Of a DNA stretch of 58,328 nucleotides, positions 24,810-46,019 are shown in pieces. Under the pieces are notes generated by a model. That model ran no database searches and was not told the DNA's origin. It worked only from the letters and a program-made list of their open reading frames with translations. The first letter of the stretch is position 1. Each line of letters begins with the position of its first letter. The position numbers were made by a program, and so were the translations under genes. The stretch comes from Anaeromyces robustus (Eukaryota > Neocallimastigomycota > Neocallimastigomycetes > Neocallimastigales > Neocallimastigaceae), in assembly GCA_002104895.1 (NCBI GenBank), contig MCFG01000376.1, forward strand, positions 7,501 through 65,828. Reading direction: 5' to 3'.

Positions 24810-25010
24810 TTAAATGAAATATATATTTATATACTTAAATTTAATATTTTTAAATATATATATTATCTTTTTTTTATTCTTTTTAATTTTTTCCATTGTA
24901 AGAAAGAAATTAAATAATTATATAAGTATGGAGGAAAAAAAAAAAAAAGAAAAAGATAAGAAATAGAGAACGTTATTTATATAATATTTCATAAGTTTGT
25001 TTATAATTAT
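24810..25010 (+). repeat. Direct repeat, copy 1 (3' flank of homeodomain gene)
   Basis: Begins 24 bases after the homeodomain gene stop. It shares with copy 2 a T run, the exact stretch CCATTGTAAGAAAGAAA, an A-rich purine run, AAGAAATAGAGAAC and ATAATATTTCATAA, in the same order and orientation, ending in TTGTTTATAATTAT. Confidence 0.8.
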
Positions 25011-25748
25011 TTTAATTATAATTTTCATATTATATATATACATTTATATAATATATTCATTATTTCTTTTCATTTTTTTAATGTTACTTATAAAATTAAT
25101 GTATATATTATTAATTTTGATAGAATAATTATTAAATTATGTATATATATAATCATCATAATATATAACTTATTTATTATTGTACTAAAATTTTAATAAT
25201 ATAGAGTATTTGTAGTAGTAAAATTTTTATTTTATATATATAAATTTTTTATTATTATTTTTATATTATATTTAAATATAATAGTATTATAAAAGAATTA
25301 TTTTATCATAATAATTCTTAATTCTTAATACTGTTAAGAGAGAATTAAATATAAATATATATATATTTTTTGTTAACTCTAGAAAAGGAAAAAAAAAATT
25401 ATAAGGATATTTTTTTAAATATTTTTATAATTATGGAAGTATAAATTATATTTATGACCAAATCGTTAAATAATAAAAAAATACAAGTAATAAAATAATA
25501 AAATAGTATTATTTATTATCTTTATTAATGAATAATTTTTAAAAATTTCAATAAGCTGAATAAAATGAAAATTAATAATTAAATTGATTATTTTGAATAA
25601 TTATAATAATAAATCACTAATTTTGAAAAAAAATATTTATATATAAATTATAATTATTTATATTTACCATTTGTTAATAATAGTATCTTTATTTTCTTTT
25701 CTTTTTGTTAATAATTATTTTTTTTTAATTTTATTTTAGTTTTTATAT

Positions 25749-25968
25749 ATTAAATAAAATATATATTTATATATTTAAATTTATTATTTTATTATCTTTT
25801 TAAATATATATTATATCTTTTTTTTTTTTTTATTATTCTTTTTAATTTTTTCCATTGTAAGAAAGAAACTAATTAAAGTCATAGTATTTAAAAAAAAAGG
25901 AAAAAAGAAAAATATAAGAAATAGAGAACATTATTAATATAATATTTCATAATTTTGTTTATAATTAT
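25749..25968 (+). repeat. Direct repeat, copy 2
   Basis: Diverged copy of 24810-25010 with length changes mainly in homopolymer runs. It ends about 85 bp before the stop codon of the convergent hydrolase gene and has no homeodomain sequence upstream of it. Confidence 0.8.
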
Positions 25969-26054
25969 AGAGAGAGACACACTTGAAAAATTTTTTGATA
26001 ATCAAAAAATATATTTGTATAAATATATATATTTGAATAGTTATATTTATATAA

Positions 26055-27436
<1,382 letters not shown>

Positions 27437-27909
27437 TTTATTTTTTTTATATTTTTTTATTAGCTGATAATAATTATATTTATATTAATTAATATTTATA
27501 TTTAATTTTTAAAATTTATTATGTTTTTCATTTTAATTTTTATTACATTTATATAAAGATTATAATTAATAGTATTATTCAAATTTTTATTATATATATG
27601 CTAAACACCAATAATATTATTAATTAAAAAAATTTTTATAAAAATTATTTAATATCAAGTTTTTTATTTAAATTAAATTTTTATTAAAAATGTAAAATTT
27701 TTTATTTAATTGAATTGCTAAATTAATTACATATATATTTAAATATTTTTTACTTTCAATTTATAGATTAAATATTTATTAAAACTATTTTTTTTTTCTT
27801 ATATAAATTTTTATTTTTTATTTTTATTCTTCTTCTTCTTATTATTAATATTTTATTTTTTGTTTTTCATAATATTTTTATTATCAAATGTTTATAAATA
27901 ATAAGAATT
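27437..27909. other. Intergenic, no gene seen
   Basis: 473 bp between two leftward genes: promoter side of the hydrolase and the 3' end of NAD+ synthetase. A+T-rich with T runs; no coding potential. Confidence 0.6.
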
Positions 27910-32233
<4,324 letters not shown>

Positions 32234-33041
32234 TATTTTTATACTAATAATAACAACTTTCTATTATTAATTTTTATTATTTTTAACTTTCAGATATTTA
32301 TTATTAATTAATAAATAAAATTAAATTACTATAATTTATCAATAGAAAATGTTATGTTGCAAATCTTTATTAGTACTTTTTTTTAAATATAATAAAAAAA
32401 AGAAGCAAAAAACTAAAGAAAATCTTATGTATTATTATTTTAAAATATTAAAAATAAATAAATTTATAAGATTTAATGAATTAATTTAACCAATTATAAC
32501 GATTGGTTTGAAAATTACATTAATTTATATGTATTAAACATATTTTTATAAAATTTTTATTAAAGTAAATTGTTCAAAAAAAGTACTTCAATTTTATTAT
32601 TATTTTATATTTATAAAAAATATTCCAAAAAAGTTATATAAATTTCGAAAATTAAAAAAAAAAATAGATTAAAAAAAAAAAAAAAAAAAAAAATAAATAA
32701 ATAAATAGAAAAAACTACTTTAAAGAAGTAGGAAATAATTAATAAATATAAAAAAATATATTATGTAACACTTAACAATGGTAAATACATCTATTACTGT
32801 AACTAAATCTACATAAGAAATTTATTAATGTAATTATATTTAATATAATATATATTTTTAAATAATAATAGAAATTTTATATTTGAGTTATTGTTGAATT
32901 GTTGATATTGTTATTTTATTAAATACATAAAAATATATAAACGATAAAAAGTGTTATAATAATTATAGAATGGATAATTAATAATTTGTAACGTATATTT
33001 GGAAATGGTAAAAAGTGTTATAATAATTATAGAATGGATAA
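32234..33041. other. Intergenic, contains outer copy of a tandem duplication
   Basis: 808 bp between NAD+ synthetase (5' side) and PCID2 (3' side), both leftward. A poly-A run lies near 32670-32690. The block 32945-33008 duplicates the end of PCID2. No further coding potential seen. Confidence 0.65.
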
Positions 33042-35296
<2,255 letters not shown>

Positions 35297-36032
35297 TGTA
35301 ATGTAAAATAAAAAAAAGATTCTATTTCAAATTTTTAAATATTAAAATAATTGATTATTATATTTATAAAAGAATTTTTTATTGCCTTTATAATATTTAT
35401 ATATATAAATATAATTTTACAAAGAAATTACTATTTTTAATAAAAAACTACCATTAAAAATTTTTGACCTTATTTTTTTTTTTTTATATATTAAGGAAAA
35501 ATTCATAAAAAAGGATGAAAATGATAATAGTTAAAATTTTAGGAATGTTTTAATCTTATATTATTCTTTATTTCTTTCAATTGAAGAATATAATTCAATA
35601 TATATATTATATATTATAATTTAGAAAAAATTTTTTTCTTGGTTTACATAAAGATAAAAATTCGATTCATAATATATATATAATATATATATATATAATT
35701 ATTTATAAAATATTAACAAATTCAAGATGTCTCTACCTAATTAATTGATATTAATTCTTGTATGTTAATAAAAATGAAGAAAAACAAAACTTTTTTTTTT
35801 TTTTCCTTTTTTTATTATTATTGTATTATTTTTACAGTAACAATTGTTAACATATGAAATAAAATAATATAGTTATTGATTAAATATATAAGAATATTAA
35901 TTATATAAAATTTAAATTTTATTAATAATTTTTTTATAATTAATTTTTTTTAAATATAATAATTTATTCAAAAAAAAAAAAAAAAAATTTTTTTTTCTTA
36001 TCAATTTTATAAGATATAAAATAAAATAAAAA
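35297..36032. promoter_or_regulatory. Shared upstream region of divergent PCID2 and RBM39
   Basis: 736 bp between two divergent genes, so promoters for both must lie here unless distal. It contains T runs (35470-35484, 35790-35804), AT-alternating DNA and an A-then-T homopolymer junction (35971-35997). No specific factor site can be claimed. Confidence 0.5.
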
Positions 36033-36357
36033 ATGACTGAGTTAGATGTTGAAGCTATGCTAGAAGCACCCTATAAAAATGAAAATGTAATTTAATAATT
36101 ATTATAAATTAATAGTATTAAAATAAAATATTTTGTTAATATTAATTATAAAATATAAAAGATTTTTAATCCAGAAGCTAAAGAAATAGTAAATGAAACT
36201 GAATCAAAAGAAGAAGAAAAAAAAAAAGAGAAAGAAAAAACTGAAGAAGAAATGCAAATGGATCATTCTGATGAAAAAGAAAGTAAAGATAAAATAAAAG
36301 AAGATAAAGATAGAGAAGATAGAGATAGAGATAGAGATAGAGATAGAGAAAGGAGAA

Positions 36358-36406
<49 letters not shown>

Positions 36407-38280
36407 ATAATTTAAAATATTATTAATTCTAAAATAATATTGCAAATATAAAATTAAAAAAAAAAAAAAAAAGAATTAATTAATAATATAAAAAATTTAT
36501 ATCTAAATAAATAAATAAATAAATAAAAAACATTTAGATGATATTATTCATATTACAAAATATAATATTTCATTTATTTATTAGAAAAAGTGATATAAAA
36601 AACTCTGTAACTAATGATTATAAATTTTTAATTTTTCATTATATATACTGTTTTTTTTTCTTCATTTTACTTTATTATATTATATATATAATAAATAATT
36701 TATAATTTTATAATTAAATATATATTATTTTATTAATATTAAAAATTATAATTAAATATTTTTTAAAAAATTATTTCACCTACTTTTTTTCATAATTAAA
36801 ATAATATAAAAGAAACCATTCAAGATCTCATAGAAGTAGACATAGTTCAAGATCTTCACATAGACATTCCCATCATAGTCATAGACATAGAAGTAGAAGA
36901 AAGAGTCGTTCATATGATCGTCATAAGAGCAGTTCACGTTCACGTTCATATAGATCAGAAAGAAGAAGTCGTTCAATTTCAAGAAGAAGAAGTCGTAGTC
37001 GTAGTCGTAGTCCTCGTCATGTCTCTATAGAGAGGTAAAATATTAAAGAGAATGAAAATCAATTTAAGTAAATTAATAAGAATTACAACAATTTATATAC
37101 ATATACATATTTTATATTTTACATGACGTATATATATAATTAATTATTTATATTTTTTTAATAACAATTTAAATATTAAATATTTTTTTATATTTTTTTT
37201 TTAAAATAATTATTGTTTTTCAAAATTAAAAATTTTATATTAAATAGAATTGAAAAACCAGAAATGTCGGAAGCTGATAGAGATCGTCGTACTGTTTTTG
37301 TTATGCAGCTTTCAGCAAAATTAAGAACAAGTGATCTAAGAGATTTCTTTTCAACTGCAGGAAAAGTTTCAGATGTTAAAATTATTGCTGACAGAAATTC
37401 GAGACGTTCTAAAGGGTATAAATATAACAAAATAATAATAATAATAATGATGATGATAATAATAATGAATAATAATGAATAATGAATAATGAATAATGAA
37501 TAATGAATAATGAATAATGACAATAATACAATTTTACATTTGTGTATATTGATTTATTACTTTTAAAATTATTAAATGACAATAATAAATAATTATATAT
37601 AGTGTAGGCTATGTTGAGTTTGAAGATGAAGCTTCTGTTGAAAAAGCATTGACTTTATCAAATCAACTTCTTCTTGGTATACCAATTATTGTTCAAAAAA
37701 CAGAATCAGAAAAAAATAGATCAGATATTAATGCTAATCCAAATGGATCAACAATAAATAATAAATATTCTAAAGTAAATCCGTACAGGTAAAAATAGTT
37801 AAATAATAATACATTAATATGCATCATAAATTTAATATAGACAATATATATTTATTGAATTTTTTTTTATAAAAGCAATAAAGATCAAAATGATTTAGAA
37901 ACATCATATAAACGATTATATGTTGGTTCAATTAACTTTAAAATTACTGAAGAAGATTTGAAAAATATATTTAGAAACTTTGGTGAACTTGATTTTGTAA
38001 AACTCCATATTAATCCAGAAACAGGAAGATCATGTGGTTATGCGTTTATACAGTAAATGCTATATATGTGAATAAATTTTTTAATATATTTAATATTTAA
38101 TATTAGTTCGATAATAAATATGAAATTTTTATTTAAAAATAATATAATAAAAAAGATATAAAAGAGCTGAAGATGCTAGAAAAGCACTTGATGTAATGAA
38201 TGGCTATGAACTTGCTGGTAGAATTGTAAGTATATATTATATAAAAATATAAAGAATACTTCTCTTTTTATTAACGAATT

Positions 38281-38379
<99 letters not shown>

Positions 38380-39243
38380 TTTAATAAATAATAATAGATT
38401 AAAGTCGGTTTAGTTTCTGACAAAGCAACTAATACAATGGATTTGAATTTGGATGATAGTGGTAATTATTTAATTATCAAATTAATAATAAAAATTTCAA
38501 AAACTAATTATAAAACTAAATAATTAAATTATTATATATATATATATATAATTTTATAGATACTGTTGGATTTTCTATGAACTCATATGAAAGAGCAAAT
38601 TTAATGCAGAAACTCTCTAGGGATGGAGAAATACAAGTTCCACTTGTACCACCATATATGTAAAGATATAATCATAAAGAATAACTTTTTATATATAATA
38701 TCAATTTTTAATAGAATATAAATATTCATTTTAACTGTCTATAATAGGAAAGTTCAAAACCCAACTATAACAACAAATGTTTTATTAACTAATATGTTTA
38801 ATCCAGAAGAGTAAATATTTTAATAACTATATTAGTTATCAAATTTTTTAATTTTATTTAATTAATTATTATTATTATTTTTTTTTAAAGAGAAACTGAG
38901 CCAGGTTGGGAAAATGAAATAGAAGATGAAGTTGGTGGAGAATGTTCTAATTATGGAAAAATACTAAATATTGTTGTTAATAAAAATAGCAAAGTAATTT
39001 TATTTTATTTTTATTTTTTTTATTTTTTATTTTTTATTTTTTTTTATAATCATAATATATATAATTATATTAGTATTAATATTTTTATTTTTATTATTAT
39101 ATAAGGGAAATGTTTATATAAAATATGCTGATATAACTTCATCACAGGCAGCTGTAAAAGCATTAAACGGAAGGTTCTTTGCCGGAAAACAAATAACTGC
39201 ATCATTTGTTATAGATGCTTTATTCCCACAAAAAAATTATTAA
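36033..39243 (+). CDS. RBM39: RBM39/CAPER-alpha-type splicing factor
   Basis: Twelve exons in phase: 36033-36086, 36162-36358, 36813-37034, 37248-37415, 37603-37788, 37876-38052, 38156-38225, 38398-38461, 38560-38659, 38748-38810, 38891-38993, 39106-39243; 513 residues. Architecture: acidic/charged start, an RD and RS/RH-rich stretch (about 65-157), RRM1 (from RRTVFVMQL, near 171), RRM2 (KRLYVGSI ... CGYAFIQY, about 286-365), a linker containing [13 protein letters not shown], and a C-terminal U2AF-homology-type RRM (about 425-507, with [14 protein letters not shown] and GNVYIKYAD). This order is characteristic of RBM39 and S. pombe Rsd1. It should act in the nucleus in 3' splice-site selection with U2AF, which fits the intron density here. 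Intron 4 opens with a 7-bp minisatellite and intron 7 has an AAT array. Confidence 0.95.
37472..37521. repeat. 7-bp minisatellite in RBM39 intron 4
   Basis: About six to seven copies of AATGAAT follow a short ATA/ATG repeat that starts within 20 bases of the donor site. Confidence 0.85.
38281..38380. repeat. (AAT)n array in RBM39 intron 7
   Basis: About 33 trinucleotide units filling much of the intron 38226-38397. Confidence 0.93.
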
Positions 39244-39670
39244 TTTTATCATTTTTATAATTACTATATTTGAATGTTTAGGTAGATTTTGTAACATAAA
39301 TTATTTATTTTTTTTTTATGTTATAATTATTATTTTTATTTTATGTTTAAGAGTTTATATAACAAAATTGTACTGTTAAGATATAAAACAAATAAAATAT
39401 TATTTAATAATTATAAAAACCCTATTATGGATATATTAAAGTAATATTAATTTTATTTAATAAATATATAAAATAAATAAATATTATTTGCACAAATAAT
39501 ATATTACTATATAAATAAATAAATAGTAAATAAATAAATAAATATATATAAATAATAAATTAAATAATTATAAATTAAATTTAATGATTAATCGTTTTAA
39601 TATTATTTTATATATTTATCAATATTAATATATAGTTATATTTTTATTTTTTATTTTATTCTTTGATTAG

Positions 39671-39706
39671 ATATAAATTGTTAAATATATATTTAACAAT
39701 TTATAT
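39671..39706. other. Perfect 36-bp palindrome
   Basis: The left arm ATATAAATTGTTAAATAT (39671-39688) is followed directly by its exact reverse complement (39689-39706) with no spacer. It lies about 430 bp after the RBM39 stop. Could be a cruciform site, protein-binding site or chance. Confidence 0.8.
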
Positions 39707-39912
39707 TTAAATATTTAGGCTATAGAGTTATAAATTTACACTATATTTTATCATTTCTTCAATTTTTTAATATAATATGGTTAATATTTATTTTTATAAT
39801 TTATTTATACTAAAATATTTATTAAAGTATTTATTAATACTTTATAACAATATCATTTTTTCTGTGTTTTTAAAATCGGTGGTTAACAGTTAAAATTTTG
39901 TAAAAACTAAAT

Positions 39913-40183
<271 letters not shown>

Positions 40184-41057
40184 TACAATTATATTATATT
40201 AAATAGTAATATATTATGTTTATATTTTATATATACAGTTTAATAGTATCAGTTATTAATAAATACTGATATAATAATAAGATTAATATATTTAATTAAA
40301 TAAATTATAAATATTTAATAAAATATATATATTATATATATTAGATTAAATAAAGAAAAAAACAAATATATTAAGGATCAACCAAACAAGAATTATTATT
40401 TTATTAATCAAATATTATATATTATATATAATTTGATAATTACTTAGAAAAATTGTTTCTCTCTTTTTTTTTTTTTATATATATTAAATAACCTAATATA
40501 CAAAAACTATTTTATTTTATTTGCTTTTTTTTTTTTTTTTTTTTTTTAAACTTTTATTTCCTTTTTTTTTTTGAATTATTTTTATTTTAAATAAATTAAT
40601 ATATAATCTATATTTAAAAATAAATAATCATATTAATTATAAAAAAAAATAAAATAAAATATAATAAAATACAATACAAAAAAAAAAAAAAAAAAAAAAA
40701 AAAACAATAAAATAGCCAACATAAGCAAAATAAAATCAAGTAATCAGTCATAAACATGTAAAATATTTATTTCCATTTTATAAATATAATTTATTTATTT
40801 GTATGTATTTTGTTTAAATTTCGAAATCAAGAAAAATATAAGCAAATGAATAAACAAAGATTGATGAATAAACAAAACAGAAGGATTTTATATAATAATC
40901 AATAATAATATAATAAAAGCAATATGCTTTATGAAAGAAAATATAAAATATTAATAATTATACACTAGAGCAATAATTTTTATTTTAATAATTAAGTAAT
41001 TATAATAAAGCTATTACTTTCCGATATTTTAACAAAAATAAATCAAATAATCAATTT

Positions 41058-41059
41058 AA

Positions 41060-41098
<39 letters not shown>

Positions 41099-41129
41099 AT
41101 TAAATAAATAAATAAATAAATTAAATAAA

Positions 41130-41162
<33 letters not shown>
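41058..41162. repeat. Interrupted (TAAA)n array
   Basis: TAAA units broken by TTAAA variants at about 41100, 41120 and 41130. Confidence 0.9.
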
Positions 41163-41870
41163 AAGTAATAAATAAATAATAATTATATTTGTTTAAATAA
41201 TACTATAAATGAAGGAAGGATAAACAAACAAATGCTCAATAATTTAAATAAATATTTTTTCGATTCTAATTATTATGATTTAATGATTTTAAACTAGTAT
41301 TAAAGAAAAAATAAACCAATTTAATAACAATACTATATATATATATATATTTTAGATTTTCATATATATAATATAAACAAATAAAATAAGCTAATTCTTT
41401 TTTTTTTTTTAATAATATAACAAATTTTACCTTTCTTTTTTTAATAGATTTTTTTGTTAGTATAAAATTAATAAAAAGGTAGCTTATTAATATTTTTGTA
41501 ATATATATAAATTTTATAACCTTTATGTATACTAATATATTTTTAAAAATGCAAAATTTCTATATAAATAATAATTAACAGAGAAGATAAAATAACAAAC
41601 AAAACAATTATATAATATATTTTTATTATTTAAAAGAATATCACTACTACAAAACCTATAAACATTTTTTTCAAATATTTTTTATTGTATACAAGCGAGT
41701 TTTTATTTTCTTTCTTTTTTTCTTTAAAAACTTAAATATTAAACATAAACAAAATTAAATACAAATTAATTTAATACATTAAAGAAAAAAAATATTAATA
41801 ATAATAAAAATATATATAACTAGTAAACAAAACATTGTTTTTTCATTTCATATTAATAATATTCTTTTAA

Positions 41871-44800
41871 ATGGAAATGGAGAATTCATATAAAACAGTA
41901 AATGTAATAAAATATGATCAAGAATTCATATTGGCCTTAAAAAATAGTCCCTTAGTTTCAGTTCCAGAAGGATTTGATAATTCATTTATGTAAGTTTATT
42001 TAATATATTATAAATAAGTATTGCGTTTTGTTAACCAAAGTATTAATACAAAATATTAATATTATATACGAATAAATTAATCGATTTTGTATATTTTAAA
42101 AGTGAAATTTATACTGATAAAAGAAAGAAGATTTATCGAACCGGTATATATTAAATATCTTATTTAGTTATTTATAAATATTATAAAATAATACTTTGTA
42201 AAAATAGTATTATTATTTATATTCAAGAATAATATTTTAAATATCATTTTTTATTTCTTTTGTCCTTTTAAATTTAAATATTATTATTTATTAATAGATG
42301 GTACCAATGTTGATGATAAAAATTATATGTTACCTTCTCCTTCATTAAATGGTAAAAATAATAAACATTGTAAGTATTATTCATTGGGGATTTTTTATTA
42401 ATATTATATTTTATTACTTTTTTATTAATTAATAAACTTAGACCGAAGTAGCATTGTTTTAGGACCTCCAAAAATAAGCTTTGCATCGTCAAAACAAGCA
42501 ATCAAAACAAAATTTGATGATGATCAATCAAGATATATTATGTCTACAAGAAGAGTTTCAAAACAGGTTGATATAAGAAATCATAATTATTATATATTGA
42601 AACTGATATATTTACTTAATATTCATAGATTTATCATTAATTTTATAAATACTTTTCTTTTATATTTATAAGAATTCTGATGATAGATCAAAAAATATGT
42701 ATAGAAATCGTTTCCAGAGAAATATACGTGATAGAAGTGATAGTTTCGAACATAGTAATCTTCTTAGTCCTACAAATGGTCAAATGCATAATCATAGTTA
42801 TCAAAATTCTAACGATAAAAATTGGAAATATGGACAACAAAAAGATAAGTCTTTTGAAAATGAAGAAGAAACTGGACAACATTCTAATAATTCTTTAAAT
42901 GGAGATAATAGAAAAAGAAATCAGTTCCAGCAAGATAAATATAACAATATGGAAGAACATAAAAGAAATAGAGAGCGAATGATGAAATTTGATAAAGATA
43001 AATATTCTTTGAGAATGCCAAACAATGAAATGAGGGATAGAATACAAAATAAAAGAGAAGATGGTATGGTTTTATATAAATATACTCAATATATATATTA
43101 AAAATTAAAAAATAAATTAAAATTATATTTATTAATTATTTATTTTATTAATATAAATATTTATTTATTGAATAATAAAGGGAACAGATATCCATTTAAA
43201 TCACCAGGCCTTGCATCAGCTCCAGTTGGTAAAATGGATTATCATCAATATAATCGTAAAGATGACATCCCGGAATGGATGAACTATTCTCCATTAGATG
43301 ATCCAAAATTAGCTTCTAATGATAAAAAGAAAATGGATGATTTCCAAATATTTAAAGCAAAAATGAATAATAGACAAGGTATATCATCATTATCGAAGCC
43401 TTCTTCATATAATGAAAGGGAATCTTTCTTTGATGAAGGTATAAAAAAGACTTCAGAAAAGAATATGATTGATGAAATCGATAAAATAAATAATGAAACT
43501 ATGGAGAAAAGTAGAAAACTTAGAAATGAATTAAATGAATTACAAAATAAAAAAGAATTCTTTGATGTAGACCCAACTGGAAAAATGTTTAATTCAGTTG
43601 ATCAATACTTCACTCATTCTTTGGATAATAATAACAATAATAATAAAAAACCTGAACAATTGCCATCTATCTTTACAAGTAATAACGGATATCCTTTAGA
43701 TAATCCAGAAAGTAAAAAATCTGCCGATAGCGCAGTAAGTGGTTCAAAGTTTAGCAGATTCTTCTCAAGCTCTAATGATAATGTTCCTGAAACAAATATT
43801 AATGAAGTTCCACCACCTCCACCACATATTCCAAATTTCGATCTTCAAGCTATGCAGAATTCAATGCAAAATCCTATGGTATCTGCATCATTATTAGAAA
43901 ATTCTACTTCTTTATTAAATAACACTAATAATATTAATTCATCAATGCAACAAACTAATCTACCTCCTAATTTACCTCCACCACCACCTGGTAAATTTAC
44001 CAATATTCCTGAAAATAATATCTCAAATAATAGTTCTTCATCAAATATAGATAATAACAATAGCAGTAATAATAATAATAGTGAAGAGAGTTCAATTATC
44101 AATAATTTCATTTCAAAGTATTCTATTCCACCAGAAAAGATTGTTAATAGGCCTGCTCCACCAATGCCTTTGCCTCCCCAGTTACCAATTAATTTACAAC
44201 AACAAATGCCAAATTCAAATCCTATGTTAAATGGAATGCAACCAAACGAACTTCCAATAAATTTAGCTAATGCTTTACAACAACAAGGTTTACCACAAAA
44301 TATATCACCAATTAATTTTAATAATCAATTACCACCATTTAATCAACTTCCAATAAACTTAGGTAATCCAATGGCACAGCTAAAGCCAGTTCCATCTGAG
44401 AAAAAAATTTACTCTGAAGAAGATATATTAAAATCTATGGGAATAACAAAAACAGAAACTGAAGAATCAGAGAAGACAACAGAACAAGATAAAGAATCAA
44501 TGAATCGTGTTATGAATTTATTAGCTAAATCTATGGTAAAAATTATATAATATACAATAATAAAAAGATAATATATAATATAAAATAATATAAAATTAAT
44601 TATTATTTTTATTTTATATTAAATGTATAGAATGCCAAATTAACTACAAACGATACTAATAAACAAGGAATTAATCCAAATGAAACACTTAAAAGTTCAC
44701 CTCCTCATACCATGTATATTAATTCTCCATCTGGTCCAATTCCAATGACTAGTGAACAAGTAGCAGAATTACAACAATCACAATCATCACAACAATCTAA

Positions 44801-46019
44801 AGTTAATATTGATTCAAGAAAACAATCTGAAAGTAGTATTATGAGTAATAAATTAAGTGAATCTTCAAAATCTAAGAAAAATTCATTTTCTAATAACCAA
44901 TCGACAGCACAAATACTTCAAAACCTTGTTCAACATACTATTGATTCTAAATTAGGAGGAAATATTATGAATGATAATAATAAGAATGAAATTGATGATG
45001 ATGAAATTGATGAAATTGAACCATCTAAGCAAATGAACGCTAAAGTTGAACCAATGAGTAAAGATTTGAAAATTATTTTTATATACATATCATATATTAT
45101 TTATATTATTATTATAAAAAATTATATATATATTTTATTAATAAATTAAAATTAATAATAATACATATAATTATTGTATTCATTATTGAATATTTAATTT
45201 TTAAATATTATTTATAATTTTATTATTTATAGAAAATCAAACACCTGTTATGGAAGTGAACAATATGAATATAAATGTGAATAATTTACCATTTAATCAA
45301 GGAAATGTTAATAATCCAAATGGTAATACTATGAATCAATTACCAATGATGGGATTTGGTAATAATAATATGTATGATCAATTTCCAATGAATAAAGAAG
45401 AAATGGTTCCTCCACAATTTATGCAACAAAGACCTCCAATGCCAATGGTACAAGGTCAAAACTTTATGGAAAATTCACCCCAACCAAATCCAAATATGTT
45501 TTTACAATTTAATCAGAATTTACCACCACAACTTCAATTCCCACCTCAATTTCAAAATGAGCAACAGTCATTACTTCATCAAGGAATATACCCAAGAATG
45601 ATGTCAAATATGGCCTCTCAACCACCTCAACAACAAATGCTTATGGAAAACCTTATGACTAGAAGAAGTATACCAGTATCCATGATGTTATCAGGTAATT
45701 TTTTTTCATTTCATATACAACTTAATGATTCATATTAAATTTTATAAAGTAAAAATAAAGCATATTGATTTATTTTATTCTTAAATTGGTTTATTATTAT
45801 TTTTTTTTTTTATTTTAATTTTTTTATAATTTTTAAATTTTTTTATAGAAAATATTGGAAATAACCCACCACAATTCATTACTGTAAATTTCTTACAAAT
45901 ATAAATATAAATATAAATAAATTATTATTATTATTATTATTATTCTAATATTTTTAATATTTTTAATAAATTTTATGATTTAGGTTGAAGAACTTGAAAG
46001 AAGCCAACAAATGAAATAA
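41871..46019 (+). CDS. Probable eIF4E-binding scaffold, 4E-T-like
   Basis: Ten exons in phase (41871-41989, 42103-42143, 42298-42369, 42442-42566, 42673-43063, 43181-44535, 44631-45057, 45233-45694, 45849-45883, 45984-46019) give 1020 residues. The protein is mostly disordered and rich in Asn, Gln, Pro, Met and charged residues, with proline strings (PPPPPH, PPPPPG). Near the start, YDQEFIL (Tyr15) followed by SPLVSVPEGF resembles the eIF4E-binding motif Y-x4-L-hydrophobic, though position six is Ile rather than Leu; IPEWMNYSPLDDP recalls the PEW segment of 4E-T. If correct, it would repress translation or act in mRNA decay in cytoplasmic granules. No folded domain is visible, so the name rests on short motifs and overall character. 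Alternative: an unrelated low-complexity RNA-granule protein. Exons 2 (41 nt) and 9 (35 nt) are very small. Confidence 0.72.

Larger units (their letters stand above)
24786..26054. other. Convergent intergenic region with paired direct repeats
   Basis: About 1.3 kb between the homeodomain gene and the leftward hydrolase. It holds two copies of a block of about 200 bp (24810-25010 and 25749-25968). The 740 bp between them is A+T-rich with no coding potential that I can see. Confidence 0.65.

Noticed and set aside
24810-25968. The 0.2 kb direct repeats as terminal repeats of an LTR-type element
   Set aside because: No coding domain, primer-binding site or polypurine tract is visible between them, and one copy is tied to the homeodomain gene end.
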